DNA from: Chitinophagales bacterium
Lineage (GTDB): Bacteria > Bacteroidota > Bacteroidia > Chitinophagales > UBA10324
DNA length: 64,000 nt
Reading direction: 5' to 3'
Assembly (NCBI GenBank): GCA_013816805.1
Contig: JACDDS010000009.1
Span: forward strand, 92,403-156,402
A model generated the notes under the pieces. The model was not told where the DNA came from, did no database searches, and saw nothing but the letters and a program-made list of their open reading frames with translations. The number at the start of each line of letters is the position of its first letter. Positions within the stretch are counted from its first letter, which is position 1. The position numbers were made by a program, and so were the translations under genes. Positions 1 through 8,648 of this stretch are shown here, piece after piece.

Positions 1-61
1 TGCAGTGCCGTTGCTGCAAGCTATTAAATACATACTTGCTGCAACTAAGATTAAACTAATT

Positions 62-237
62 TCATAATTGGGTCATTAACCCAGCCATGTAGAATTGGTT
101 GATGTTGGGATAAACATAATTAATTTCATTCGCCATTGAATACATAAGAATGTACATGTAGATAAAAGAAAGCACACCCATGATGATAAGTTTCTATATT
201 GTTTCCCGTTCATATTGTGATGTTGTTCCTTATCCAT
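62..237 (-). pseudogene. decayed small membrane-protein gene
   Basis: Reading from the ATG at 237 gives a short hydrophilic start, then the frame breaks near 185. Another frame continues with a hydrophobic, Met/Tyr-rich stretch (MGVLSFIYMYILMYSMAN, then YPNINQFYMAGLMT) and stops at 62. From memory this resembles the first membrane helices of small integral-membrane proteins found beside copper genes in Bacteroidota, where the protein continues well beyond this point. It therefore appears both frameshifted and truncated. It lies just downstream of the copper-storage-like gene. Family assignment is tentative; the frame change is seen directly. Confidence 0.5.
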
Positions 238-273
238 GATGTATGTTTTTATAATTAAAAATGTTGTGCAATA

Positions 274-310
274 AACCCGGCAGGTTGTGTTTTAAAAAAC
301 CTGCCAGGTT
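274..310 (-). terminator. rho-independent terminator of the Cys-rich protein gene
   Basis: Arms 274-286 and 298-310 pair (AACCCGGCAGGTT with AACCTGCCAGGTT, one mismatch) around an A/T loop. It starts 11 bases past the stop codon at 321, and on the minus strand the stem is followed by a T-rich run. T residues on the other side mean it could work in both directions. Confidence 0.65.
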
Positions 311-320
311 TTAAGTTTAC

Positions 321-650
321 TTACGCCATTTCTCTGCATGCCTGTGCACATTGTTTACATACTTCAGCGCATTCTTTACAATGTTCTGTTTTATGTTTAC
401 CGCATTCATCAGCACATGCTTCGCAAATGTCTGCACATAGCTGGCAAATCTCTTTTGCTTTGCTGCTGCCTAAGCTCATTAATTGTGCAGACGCATAACA
501 AATAGCTGCACATTCCATATTCAACTGAATGCACTTTGCCATCATTTTTACATCTTCTTCCTGTGTGCAAGACGAAGCGCAGTGATTACATATCGCTGCA
601 CATTTTAAACATGCTTCTATACAACTTTTGTACGTGTGATAACCCGTCAT
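321..650 (-). CDS. four-helix-bundle copper-binding protein (Csp/DUF326-like)
   Basis: A 109-residue protein with about 20 Cys residues in CxxC/CxxxC spacing along amphipathic helices (for example CLKCAAICNHCASSC near residue 14 and CKECAEVCKQCAQAC near the C-terminus). This is the pattern of the Csp copper-storage/DUF326 family, whose four-helix bundle holds many Cu(I) ions inside the bundle. There is no signal peptide, so the protein is probably cytosolic, like Csp3. It is adjacent to the multicopper oxidase and the rest of the copper island, which supports a role in sequestering copper. The length is typical of the family. Confidence 0.85.
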   Translation of the reverse strand: MTGYHTYKSCIEACLKCAAICNHCASSCTQEEDVKMMAKCIQLNMECAAICYASAQLMSLGSSKAKEICQLCADICEACADECGKHKTEHCKECAEVCKQCAQACREMA

Positions 651-719
651 GATTTTTAGTTTTTACTTGTTATAAAATGATTGTTATAATAATTCTTTTT
701 GATAAGCCCTTTTAGGAGT

Positions 720-3452
720 TTAGTAAACAAAAGTAACTCCTGCACCCACACCCATATCGCTGTCGAAATGTGATGAAATGGAAATGTATTTGGTGGCGAT
801 ATATCTTAACCCAACCATGTATTCTTTATCAGTATTAATCATCCAGTTAAAACGCAAACGCGGTGTAACAGATAAATCTTCTCTTGATAACTGAAAACGA
901 AACTTTCCATTTCCATCAACCCTGAAATCAGCAACGGTTAATGTGGGTAAAGTATAGGCAACACCTGCTGTTACAGTATGGCGATTGTCTTTATTGCTTA
1001 CTTGTCCAAACAAATTTTTTGTCTCGCTGCCAAATATATTTTTTTGAGTGCCGTGTAAATCAAAAATGTTTTTTGCAAATGCCCCTTCCTTTTTATAATG
1101 ATAATCGAAACCAACATAAGGATACAACCATTGCATTCTTCCAAAGTAGCGCCCAATCATGGTTTCGCTTTCATAGCCGTGTTCATCATGATAGCCTAAA
1201 TGCCATAGTGTGCTTGCCTTCCAGCGTGTTTGGGCAAGCATAAATTCGCCGTCGCTGCCGTTACTTTCTATACCAACCTTGCCCATAGGATGAAACATTT
1301 TGTCGTCAGAATTTAAGCCACGCTTAGCCACTTTGGAGCTGGTAATATCAGTAATTGCCGATGAATCTATACTTGCCGAATCTGCCTTAGTGGGTGAATT
1401 TTTGTAGCTGAAAACCCTGCCCATGCCGCTCATCATGTGGTATAAAATATGGCAATGAAAAAACCAGTCGCCGCCAGCTTCACCGGCATAAAATTCAATA
1501 GTATCCCGCTCCATCGGCATGATGTCAATAATGTTTTTCATGGGTGCGTAATCACCCTGCCCGTTCAGCACTCTAAAATCATGACCATGCAGGTGCATGG
1601 GATGCCGCATCATGCTGTTGTTGAATAAAACTATTCTTATTCTTTCTCCTTTTTTTATAAGAATTTTATCGCTTTCAGAAACTACTTTATTGTCAAGGCT
1701 CCATACATAACGGTTCATGTTTCCCGTTAAATCGAATTTCAATTCTTTCCAGGGTCCATCAGGCAAAGTTGTTTTTTCAGTTGAACGCAACATGCCATAA
1801 TTGAGCGTAACTATATCAGAGCTTTCACTTGCCATATTCATGCCTTGCATACTGTTGTTATTGGGCATTTGCATGTTATGTCCCTGCATATTATCTTTTT
1901 TAGATTTACTCATGTCCATCTTTTTCATGCCGTCCATTTTATCCTGCTTCATATCTTTCATGTCATGATCTTGATGCGTTGAATCATTTTTCATCTTATC
2001 CATTTCCATATTTTTCATATCATCCATATTCATTTCTTTACCAGGTTTTTCTTCGCCTGTTATTTCAGGATACATTACCGTGTTCATATCCATAACCTGG
2101 TTAGCCATTTGCATGCCTTCCATCTCTATCATATTGCCTTTCATATCCATCATGTCATTCATCATTTTCATGCCGGCAAAATATTTAAGCTTAGGCAATC
2201 TTGTTGCGGGCACTTTTTCTCCGCTGCCCAACCATAAAGAAGCTGATTTTGTACGGTCTTCAGGCGTTATCAAAAATTCATAACTTTTATTTTCGGGTAC
2301 TGTTACCACCACATCATAAGTTTCAGAAACTGCAATAAGCAACCTGTCAACTTCTACGGGCTCTACATCATTACCATCACTGGCTACTACCGTAATCTTA
2401 CCACCCGAATAAGTAAGCCAAAAATAATCTGATGCACCGCCGTTGGCTATGCGTAATCTTACTTTATCACCTGCCTTAAATTGGGGTTGTTCATTTTGAT
2501 TTTTACCATTAATTAAAAAGTTATCGTAGTACACGTCACTTACATCCATTGCATTCATACGCTTCCACTCATTGGTAAGCTTAGTCTTTAAATTACCGCT
2601 TTTTATAGCCTCTGTATAGTTTTGCGTAGTTCCTTTTTCTATGGCAAACCAATCAGTAGCACTGCGCAGGCTGCGGTGAACTTCTTCGGGTTTCATATCC
2701 GTCCATTCGCTTAGCACCACCGGTATAGTTGGTATATCCCATTCTTTTCTTTTATTCATGATAAAAGAGCCATACATACCTATCTGTTCCTGTAATTTGC
2801 TATGACTATGATACCAATGCGTACCATGCTGAACAATGGGATATTTATAGAGGTAAGTAGAATGAGGCTTAATAGGCATTTGTGTCAAGAAAGGCACTCC
2901 ATCCATTCGGTTGGGTAAAAACAATCCATGCCAATGCAAGGAAGTTTCTTCATTCAATTCATTATGGACATAAATTTCCGCCGTATCGCCTTCTGTAAAC
3001 GTAAGGGTTGGCATTGGTATCTGACCATTTACCGCAATAGCCCTTTTAGGCTTTTTGCCATAAGTAACAGTAGTATCCCTTATATATAAATCGTAACGAA
3101 CAGTACGAGGTGGCAACTTACTTTCAATAAGTTTATACCCCATATTTCTATCTGTTAGTTTTTTACCCGTTTGCATATCATTCATGTTGTCCATCTTCAT
3201 TGTATCTTTCATCGGCATCTTGATATCCATCTCCGTTTGATTTTTTTGTAAAGGCAATGTGTCTTTCAATATTTGCAGATCATCATGTTTTTCCTGCAGT
3301 ACATTAGACTTTTCGATTTTTTTTGCATTTGATGGCTTAACCGTCTGTGATTTTGGGCTTTCCATTTTCATTCCCGGCATATTCATATCATTCTGGGCAA
3401 ATGCAAACAGATATAAGAATAATGTACAGGCTATTAAGAATATTCGTTTCAT
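720..3452 (-). CDS. multicopper oxidase fused to a CopB-like outer-membrane barrel
   Basis: Start set at the ATG at 3452, which begins a clear signal peptide (MKRIFLIACTLFLYLFAFAQ); the frame upstream runs into the next gene. All four copper-site motifs are present: HWHG, HWYHSH, HPMHLHGH and HCHILYHM. Residues about 422-540 are extremely Met-rich (many MxxM, MDM and HDM motifs), as in CopA/PcoA copper-binding inserts. After the oxidase, roughly the last 190 residues match CopB: a WHLGYHDEHG-type segment, alternating strands (GRYFGRMQW, YMVGLRYIATKY) and a terminal aromatic residue. Known family role: oxidation of periplasmic Cu(I) and copper resistance. The fusion implies an oxidase tethered to the outer membrane. 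About 910 residues, versus roughly 600 for CopA alone. Confidence 0.88.
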   Translation of the reverse strand: MKRIFLIACTLFLYLFAFAQNDMNMPGMKMESPKSQTVKPSNAKKIEKSNVLQEKHDDLQILKDTLPLQKNQTEMDIKMPMKDTMKMDNMNDMQTGKKLTDRNMGYKLIESKLPPRTVRYDLYIRDTTVTYGKKPKRAIAVNGQIPMPTLTFTEGDTAEIYVHNELNEETSLHWHGLFLPNRMDGVPFLTQMPIKPHSTYLYKYPIVQHGTHWYHSHSKLQEQIGMYGSFIMNKRKEWDIPTIPVVLSEWTDMKPEEVHRSLRSATDWFAIEKGTTQNYTEAIKSGNLKTKLTNEWKRMNAMDVSDVYYDNFLINGKNQNEQPQFKAGDKVRLRIANGGASDYFWLTYSGGKITVVASDGNDVEPVEVDRLLIAVSETYDVVVTVPENKSYEFLITPEDRTKSASLWLGSGEKVPATRLPKLKYFAGMKMMNDMMDMKGNMIEMEGMQMANQVMDMNTVMYPEITGEEKPGKEMNMDDMKNMEMDKMKNDSTHQDHDMKDMKQDKMDGMKKMDMSKSKKDNMQGHNMQMPNNNSMQGMNMASESSDIVTLNYGMLRSTEKTTLPDGPWKELKFDLTGNMNRYVWSLDNKVVSESDKILIKKGERIRIVLFNNSMMRHPMHLHGHDFRVLNGQGDYAPMKNIIDIMPMERDTIEFYAGEAGGDWFFHCHILYHMMSGMGRVFSYKNSPTKADSASIDSSAITDITSSKVAKRGLNSDDKMFHPMGKVGIESNGSDGEFMLAQTRWKASTLWHLGYHDEHGYESETMIGRYFGRMQWLYPYVGFDYHYKKEGAFAKNIFDLHGTQKNIFGSETKNLFGQVSNKDNRHTVTAGVAYTLPTLTVADFRVDGNGKFRFQLSREDLSVTPRLRFNWMINTDKEYMVGLRYIATKYISISSHFDSDMGVGAGVTFVY

Positions 3453-3456
3453 AAAT

Positions 3457-3924
3457 TTAATTCGGTTGTGAAAGGCTTTCTTTAGTTTTATTGATCCAAT
3501 CCAATACGGATGTTTTTTGAGTTTTTGTAAGTTTTGCATTCTTGTGAATTATTGCATATGCAGGAATAGGCATTGATTCATCATCGATGCTTCGGGCCAT
3601 TTCCCGCAATTTGTTTCGTTGCATGCGTTTCGAATAATTTCCAAACTGACTGAAATTCAGATTTTCTTTTCCATTCTTTATATGAGATGCCATCCACCAG
3701 CCGCCTGGCTGAATACAGGAGTACCAGGGATAACGGGTATAGTTGCTGTGACAGTCATAACAGGAGTTTTTAAAAATATCCAATATCCCATCAGGCACTG
3801 AAACTATTCTGGCAATATCCGTTGATAAAACCTGCCCGTTATTATTATTACGGGCAGGCTGTATAAATTGAACTGCTATAAATAAAATCACTAATGCCAG
3901 AATTACTTTTTTTATGCGGCTCAT
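3457..3924 (-). CDS. haem-binding domain protein (Haem_bd family)
   Basis: A 155-residue protein with an N-terminal membrane anchor (residues about 5-22) and then the CYDCHSNYTRYPWY motif, a CxxCH haem-attachment site followed by the aromatic stretch typical of the Haem_bd domain. GGWWMASHI and the terminal W(I)NKTKESL region also fit. It is probably exported to the periplasm as a c-type haem protein. It ends only 4 bases before the multicopper oxidase start on the same strand, so the two are likely cotranscribed, perhaps supplying a redox partner (inference). Confidence 0.8.
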   Translation of the reverse strand: MSRIKKVILALVILFIAVQFIQPARNNNNGQVLSTDIARIVSVPDGILDIFKNSCYDCHSNYTRYPWYSCIQPGGWWMASHIKNGKENLNFSQFGNYSKRMQRNKLREMARSIDDESMPIPAYAIIHKNAKLTKTQKTSVLDWINKTKESLSQPN

Positions 3925-3930
3925 GTTGTT

Positions 3931-4509
3931 TTATTTCAACTCCTCTTTCACAGCACCGCAATCATGCATTTTTTTCCCCATATATGGATTTCTTATCTCC
4001 TTTGTTTCACTTAGCCATATTGCCCCTTTTTTATTGTTATACATGGGACAGAAGTCCTGATAAAGCGTTTGTCCGGCTCCAAATGATTTTACCAGATCAT
4101 TCATATCCTGGCTCAGCATATCAAAATGTTCACGCTGGTGATCTATTTTATTACTGTTTTCGCTGATATGCTCTGCATTTTCTTTTATATCATCAGCTAC
4201 ATCCTCATAAGCCTTTTTTTGCCCGGCAGATAAAGAGGATTTATCAAACTTTCCCATTGCATCAACCATGGCTTTGCCGCCAGCGGCGGCATCATTCCCA
4301 TTGTCGCTCACCAATGCATTTTTTATTTGCAGGTAGCTGCTTACTATTTCCTTAACAGAAGCAGCACTGGCAATCGCTTCTCCATTTGTTTGAGTACTGG
4401 CTTTAACAGTATCTATTATTTCGCTCTGGCTTGCTACTGGCCTGTTGCTGTTAGTACAGGCTGAAAAAAAGATTGCAAAAATTGCAATACCAAAAATTAT
4501 GTTTTTCAT
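3931..4509 (-). CDS. DUF3347 periplasmic lipoprotein
   Basis: Start placed at the ATG at 4509, giving a lipoprotein signal ending FFSAC; the upstream in-frame extension overlaps the neighbouring gene and is hydrophilic and basic. The 192-residue product contains the DUF3347 pattern: SSYLQIKNALVSDN near the front, an HQREHFDML segment, then FCPM...AIWLS...IRNPYMGKKMHDCG at the end. The conserved Cys, Met and His residues look like a metal site. Function is not established; the family travels with copper and heavy-metal efflux genes in Bacteroidota. It is a paralogue of the next gene. Confidence 0.8.
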   Translation of the reverse strand: MKNIIFGIAIFAIFFSACTNSNRPVASQSEIIDTVKASTQTNGEAIASAASVKEIVSSYLQIKNALVSDNGNDAAAGGKAMVDAMGKFDKSSLSAGQKKAYEDVADDIKENAEHISENSNKIDHQREHFDMLSQDMNDLVKSFGAGQTLYQDFCPMYNNKKGAIWLSETKEIRNPYMGKKMHDCGAVKEELK

Positions 4510-4544
4510 TTTAGAATATTTATGGTTATAAATGTGACCTGGAA

Positions 4545-5072
4545 TTATTTCAAAGTATCCTTTATACTTCCGCAGGTAAGCATTGCGCTTCCGAAATATG
4601 GATTTTTTATAGCGCTTTCTTTGCTTAACCAAACTGCCTTTTTCATAGGACAATAAACCTGATAAACCGGCTCTGAAGTAAGCTTAACCGATTTAGCTAA
4701 GGCAAACATATTGGCAGACAGATTTGCAAAATGCTCGCGCTGATGAGTAAGATCTTTAGTGTCTGAAATTTTTCCGGCATCTTTTAATAAGGCATCACGG
4801 TTCCCCTCTACGAAATTTCTGTAGCTAATGCCATTGGCAGTCTTAACAAACTGTTCTGCATTTGATGAGGCTGAACCAGCATTTCCGGACACCAAAGCAT
4901 CTTTAATGTCGTAGTATGAGCGAAGTAATTGTGAAAACTGAGATTGGCTTGTTGTATCCTGAGCAATGCTTTGTTGCACAAATACACTTGCCAAAATAAT
5001 GGTTATTAAAAGTATTTTTTTAAGCGAAATATATATGGATGAGCCAGTGCTGTCCTGAGTTTTTAATTTCAT
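4545..5072 (-). CDS. DUF3347 secreted protein
   Basis: A 175-residue protein with a hydrophobic export signal (about residues 17-37, ending SIAQ) and a complete DUF3347 domain: RSYYDIKDALVSGN, THQREHFANLS, then VYCPMKKAVWLS...KNPYFGSAMLTCG. It shares all landmark motifs with the preceding paralogue but has a cleavable signal rather than a lipobox. The 35-base gap suggests one transcript. The pair probably arose by tandem duplication, one copy being lipid-anchored and the other soluble. Its biochemical role is unknown. Confidence 0.8.
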   Translation of the reverse strand: MKLKTQDSTGSSIYISLKKILLITIILASVFVQQSIAQDTTSQSQFSQLLRSYYDIKDALVSGNAGSASSNAEQFVKTANGISYRNFVEGNRDALLKDAGKISDTKDLTHQREHFANLSANMFALAKSVKLTSEPVYQVYCPMKKAVWLSKESAIKNPYFGSAMLTCGSIKDTLK

Positions 5073-5155
5073 TTAGAGTTGATTGAAAGTTATAAATAGA
5101 AAAATCTTGAACATGGAATGTTGGTACCATGCCTAATTTCAATTATAGCATCAAA

Positions 5156-5563
5156 TCAAATCTGGAAACTCTGAATGGATATTCGGATGTCCGGCTTAAT
5201 AGGGGGTGGATGAAAGCCGTTGAAAGCAATAACAGTAGTTCTCTCAGAATGTAAAAATAAAATTAATAGAGGGTGAACCGGGCTTTCAAATGATTGAAAA
5301 GCTTTTTTTAAGAATTCGGTTTTCTGTAGCTGCGATTGACCTATAGTACTGAAAAATGCCATGTGACCCTGCTGGCAGTCACTATTACTATCATTATGAG
5401 TCTTGCTCTGGCAACAGGATTTGTGACATAGTTCTTTTCCATTCATCTCAGTGCAAGAACCCAGCATACCAACACTGCAAACAGCCGTACAGACATGCAC
5501 AGTCATAAAGACCAAGAGCAATATAAGACGGATGAAAGATGATATATATTTATGGATACTCAC
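5156..5563 (-). CDS. small exported Cys/His-containing protein of unknown function
   Basis: A 135-residue frame with a GTG start at 5563, a hydrophobic segment (residues about 10-31) and then a Cys-rich patch (GSCTEMNGKELCHKSCCQSK, followed by DCQQGH). The C-terminal half carries a second hydrophobic stretch and FHPPPIKPDI. I do not recognise a named family. Small proteins of this layout sit at the head of heavy-metal operons in Bacteroidota (recalled, not checked). Clustered Cys/His suggests metal binding. Its position within the copper island and on the same strand supports a real gene. Confidence 0.6.
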   Translation of the reverse strand: MSIHKYISSFIRLILLLVFMTVHVCTAVCSVGMLGSCTEMNGKELCHKSCCQSKTHNDSNSDCQQGHMAFFSTIGQSQLQKTEFLKKAFQSFESPVHPLLILFLHSERTTVIAFNGFHPPPIKPDIRISIQSFQI

Positions 5564-5699
5564 GTTACAATTTAAATATCAATGCTTGTTTGGAGGTTTC
5601 TGAATTCGTCTAACATCAATCACAACAACTCTTCTTGCGAATAAAGATAGCCTTTAGTATTCTTAAAAAAATGCTGCCAATTTTCTTTGCCATGTTCTA

Positions 5700-6431
5700 C
5701 TAAATTATTATTAACATAATGACTGACATTCCAACCATGAGTAAATCTTCAAAGAGCGTGACCGTTCCCAAAGGAAGCTTAAATATAGTGCCAAGACAAG
5801 CGCATTCGATTGTTTCCTTTTTACGCAAGCTATTAATTACTCCAAAGGTACTGAAACTCATAGCTATAAAAATAAGAACATAAAGCAATTGATGATTAGT
5901 TCCAAAAAGCAGCCATATTCCGAAGGTTAGTTCAATAAAGGGATAAATGAAGGCGTAAAATTTCCATTTTTTTGCCAGGAAGTCATAGGTAGAATATCCA
6001 TCAGCAAAACCGCTTAAATTAAGTAACTTAAAGAATGAGAAAGTAATAAAGAAAACTGCCATAAAATTGTTCATCCAACTGCTGAGATTCAAAGAATCAT
6101 TTCTAAATGTCGGTATAAAACTGATTACCGTGATGTAACCGAATATAAGTAAAAGTGGTTTGTATGTAGAAAACCATGATTTGTTTTCAGCTTCACTCAT
6201 CATCATATGGGAAGAGTCATCACTGTCTTCAGAAATGACGAATTTCCTATCTGCGCTGATTGCTTCCTGCAATGAAGTAATCGGTATATGACTGCTCATT
6301 TCAATGATTGCCTTACCAGGATTTAATGAAACTTCTGCAGAAAGCACATCCGGCAGTTTTAGTATTCCGCTTTTCACCTTATCCTGGCAGCCACTGCAGG
6401 TCATGCCGGTAACATTATAAGTGTGGGTCAT
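5700..6431 (-). CDS. HMA domain fused to a MauE/DoxX-like membrane protein
   Basis: Start chosen at the ATG at 6431 (MTHTYNVTGMTCSGCQ); a GTG seven codons upstream is possible. Residues about 1-65 form a heavy-metal-associated domain with GMTCSGC, the CxxC copper/mercury ligand. Then come an HMMM linker and four to five hydrophobic segments with the MauE-type pattern (SGFADGYSTYDFLAKK, FIELTFGIWLL, ECACLGTIFKLPLG). MauE-like proteins are linked to disulfide or redox chemistry; here the fused HMA domain suggests membrane metal handling. The CACLG cysteines near the C-terminus are typical of this branch. Confidence 0.8.
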   Translation of the reverse strand: MTHTYNVTGMTCSGCQDKVKSGILKLPDVLSAEVSLNPGKAIIEMSSHIPITSLQEAISADRKFVISEDSDDSSHMMMSEAENKSWFSTYKPLLLIFGYITVISFIPTFRNDSLNLSSWMNNFMAVFFITFSFFKLLNLSGFADGYSTYDFLAKKWKFYAFIYPFIELTFGIWLLFGTNHQLLYVLIFIAMSFSTFGVINSLRKKETIECACLGTIFKLPLGTVTLFEDLLMVGMSVIMLIII

Positions 6432-6584
6432 TAATGGTGATATTAAGGACACAAAGTTACCTGCAAGTGTAAATACAATAACTATGGAATTTTAGAAATG
6501 ATTTATAGGATTTACAGTTTGGCCAATAGTCTTTTGTCTGGTTAGCCGGTAATTGTTAAATTTTAAAGGCGAAAAAGTTTTACC

Positions 6585-8543
6585 TTAATTTTTAATGAAC
6601 TTTTCAGTATATATATTTTTACCATCTAAAATTTTTATTAAGTAAATTCCCGTCGGAAGTTCTGATGTAAGGATAGTAAGGTTAGAAGTTACGTTTTCTA
6701 AAATCGTTGCCTTTACAACTTTACCAAGTTCATTCTGAATGGAAATTTTCAAATTACCCGATCGTAAATCACTTTTAAGAGAAATATTTATAAAATCACC
6801 TGCGGGATTGGGGAACATGCTGAATGAACTGGTAAAAGCATTCAAGCCTGTAATAAAATTCAAAGTCTTGCCTTCAATTCGAATAATTTTTCCTACTGAA
6901 GGAATATCATCCACCATAGCAAATAATATGTAATAGCCGTCGGGCATGGTTACAGAATCAGAAGGCAGCGTGGCAGTTATCTGGCTCCCGCTTTTTGTGA
7001 AAGCAAGATCGAGATACCTGTTATTACCAGAATTCATGAAATGCGTGTTCAGCGCATTTGACAGGAGTATAACGGAAGTAGGTGTTTTTGTTCGGGACAC
7101 TTTGAAATTAAAAGAGCTCCCTCTCAAAAGATTGGTTGAGGAAAGATTTTTTATTACCGGGCGAACACCGCGAAGCAAATACGGTGGCGTGAATGCTTCT
7201 ATCACGCTGAAAGTCGGCTCATTTCCGGGTTCACCTTCACCTCCCACAGCAATAATTCTGCCATCGGGAACCAGCGTTGTAATTGCATGATATTCTCGTG
7301 AATAATTCATTGCATCCAATCTTCTCCATGTTCCTGAATATGGATCATACTGATCGGTAATGTTCATGTAGCCATACTGATTAGTGGGGATAGGATCAGA
7401 TGCTTCTTCCTTATACCCTGCCATTACAAATATCTTTTTGTTTGGAGCAAGAACCGTTTTTGCTCTCGACCGAACGGGAGAAAAATTATTTCCAAGTGAC
7501 CAGGAATTTTTTAAAGGATCATAGAATTCAACCATGTTACCGGGATCGGAAGTAAATGATTTGAATCCTATTGCCACTGCACGACCATCAGGCAGCAGTA
7601 CCAGCTCATGATCCGCGTGATCACCATTTGCCATTCGATTGCCCTGCACAAAATCATCAGCCAAATTCCATTGGTTTGTAGCAGGATCAAAAAGTTGCGG
7701 AGGGCGATGGGTCATTAAAACTTTGCCGGTGTAAAGCAGAACCACGGGAGATACCTCGTTACCGATCGCAATGTTGTCAACCCATTGCGAAGTACCTGTG
7801 GCAGGATCATAAATTTCAGAAGTGTTTGTCCTAACCGGATTATTCAAACCTCCGCCTCCTGCAATTAATATTTTATTATCAGGAAGTTTGGCAACAGTGG
7901 GATACCAACGGTATTCCAGCATATTTGGCTGATCTTGCCAGATATTACTTACCGGATCATAAGTCTTAACCAGGCGTGTACCTGGGCCATAAAAGTCCTG
8001 ATCTGCTCCGCCAATAAAAATTACATTTCCATCAGGAAGTAATACCGGACCCACGCATCCCTGAATCTTGTCATCACCATTTACCAGAATGGTATCATTT
8101 GTTGCCGGATCGAACTTGAATGGATCTTTTGTATTATGACAGTAAAAGATTTTCCCATCAGGAAGCAGCACTCCTAAATTCGTACCTCCGAGAGCTTCAG
8201 GAGATTGAATAATCACATCCCAGTTTCCTTTCTGGGTTTCGTTGGCAAGAGTAAAATTCAACGCTGAAATGCTGCCCGTTACAATCAGCGAAATCTCTAT
8301 ATATTCCTTACCAAGAGCTTCAATACCCAGCGTGTAATTTCCTGAAGCCACATCCTTAATATTGTATTTACCGGTTGCAGTTGTCCTGTTCTCAATAAAA
8401 ACCGTGGTATCGCTATTGAATAGCGTCACACGGGTGTTAATTATTGGCAACTGTGCTGAATCCTTCACTTTCCCTTTAATAGAGTACTGACCGTATAGAT
8501 CAGAGGCATAAAAAATTACAAGAAGGAGGAAAAAGTTTTTCAT
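6585..8543 (-). CDS. secreted Kelch/galactose-oxidase-like protein with type IX sorting domain
   Basis: A 652-residue protein. Signal peptide at residues 1-18; carboxypeptidase-regulatory-like beta domain to about 95; Kelch-type beta-propeller with repeated LPDGKIF/LPDGNVIFIGG/LPDNKILIAGG motifs to about 450; a galactose-oxidase early-set (DUF1929-like) domain near 460-560; and a C-terminal type IX secretion sorting domain (FPNPAGDFINISL ... GIYLIKILDG ... EKFIKN). Galactose/glyoxal oxidases use one copper ion, so placement in a copper island is reasonable, but the copper ligands and Cys-Tyr cofactor cannot be confirmed by eye. It should be secreted and surface-attached. Confidence 0.82.
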   Translation of the reverse strand: MKNFFLLLVIFYASDLYGQYSIKGKVKDSAQLPIINTRVTLFNSDTTVFIENRTTATGKYNIKDVASGNYTLGIEALGKEYIEISLIVTGSISALNFTLANETQKGNWDVIIQSPEALGGTNLGVLLPDGKIFYCHNTKDPFKFDPATNDTILVNGDDKIQGCVGPVLLPDGNVIFIGGADQDFYGPGTRLVKTYDPVSNIWQDQPNMLEYRWYPTVAKLPDNKILIAGGGGLNNPVRTNTSEIYDPATGTSQWVDNIAIGNEVSPVVLLYTGKVLMTHRPPQLFDPATNQWNLADDFVQGNRMANGDHADHELVLLPDGRAVAIGFKSFTSDPGNMVEFYDPLKNSWSLGNNFSPVRSRAKTVLAPNKKIFVMAGYKEEASDPIPTNQYGYMNITDQYDPYSGTWRRLDAMNYSREYHAITTLVPDGRIIAVGGEGEPGNEPTFSVIEAFTPPYLLRGVRPVIKNLSSTNLLRGSSFNFKVSRTKTPTSVILLSNALNTHFMNSGNNRYLDLAFTKSGSQITATLPSDSVTMPDGYYILFAMVDDIPSVGKIIRIEGKTLNFITGLNAFTSSFSMFPNPAGDFINISLKSDLRSGNLKISIQNELGKVVKATILENVTSNLTILTSELPTGIYLIKILDGKNIYTEKFIKN

Positions 8544-8558
8544 GTTAAGTTCTTTAAT

Positions 8559-8591
8559 TGACTTTTATATCTCCAATTTATGACTTTTATA
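8559..8591. promoter_or_regulatory. pair of 11-base direct repeats upstream of the Kelch oxidase gene
   Basis: TGACTTTTATA occurs at 8559-8569 and again at 8581-8591, start to start 22 bases, about two helical turns. A partial third match (TTGACTT) lies near 8619. The repeats lie between the Kelch gene start (8543) and the AraC-type regulator gene (ends 8649). Direct repeats two turns apart suit an AraC-family dimer, so this is a candidate operator; binding is inference. Confidence 0.45.
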
Positions 8592-8648
8592 ATGATTTAG
8601 TCAATTGGTCTTAAGGTATTGACTTAGTAGTTTTATTAATTAGGCAAA

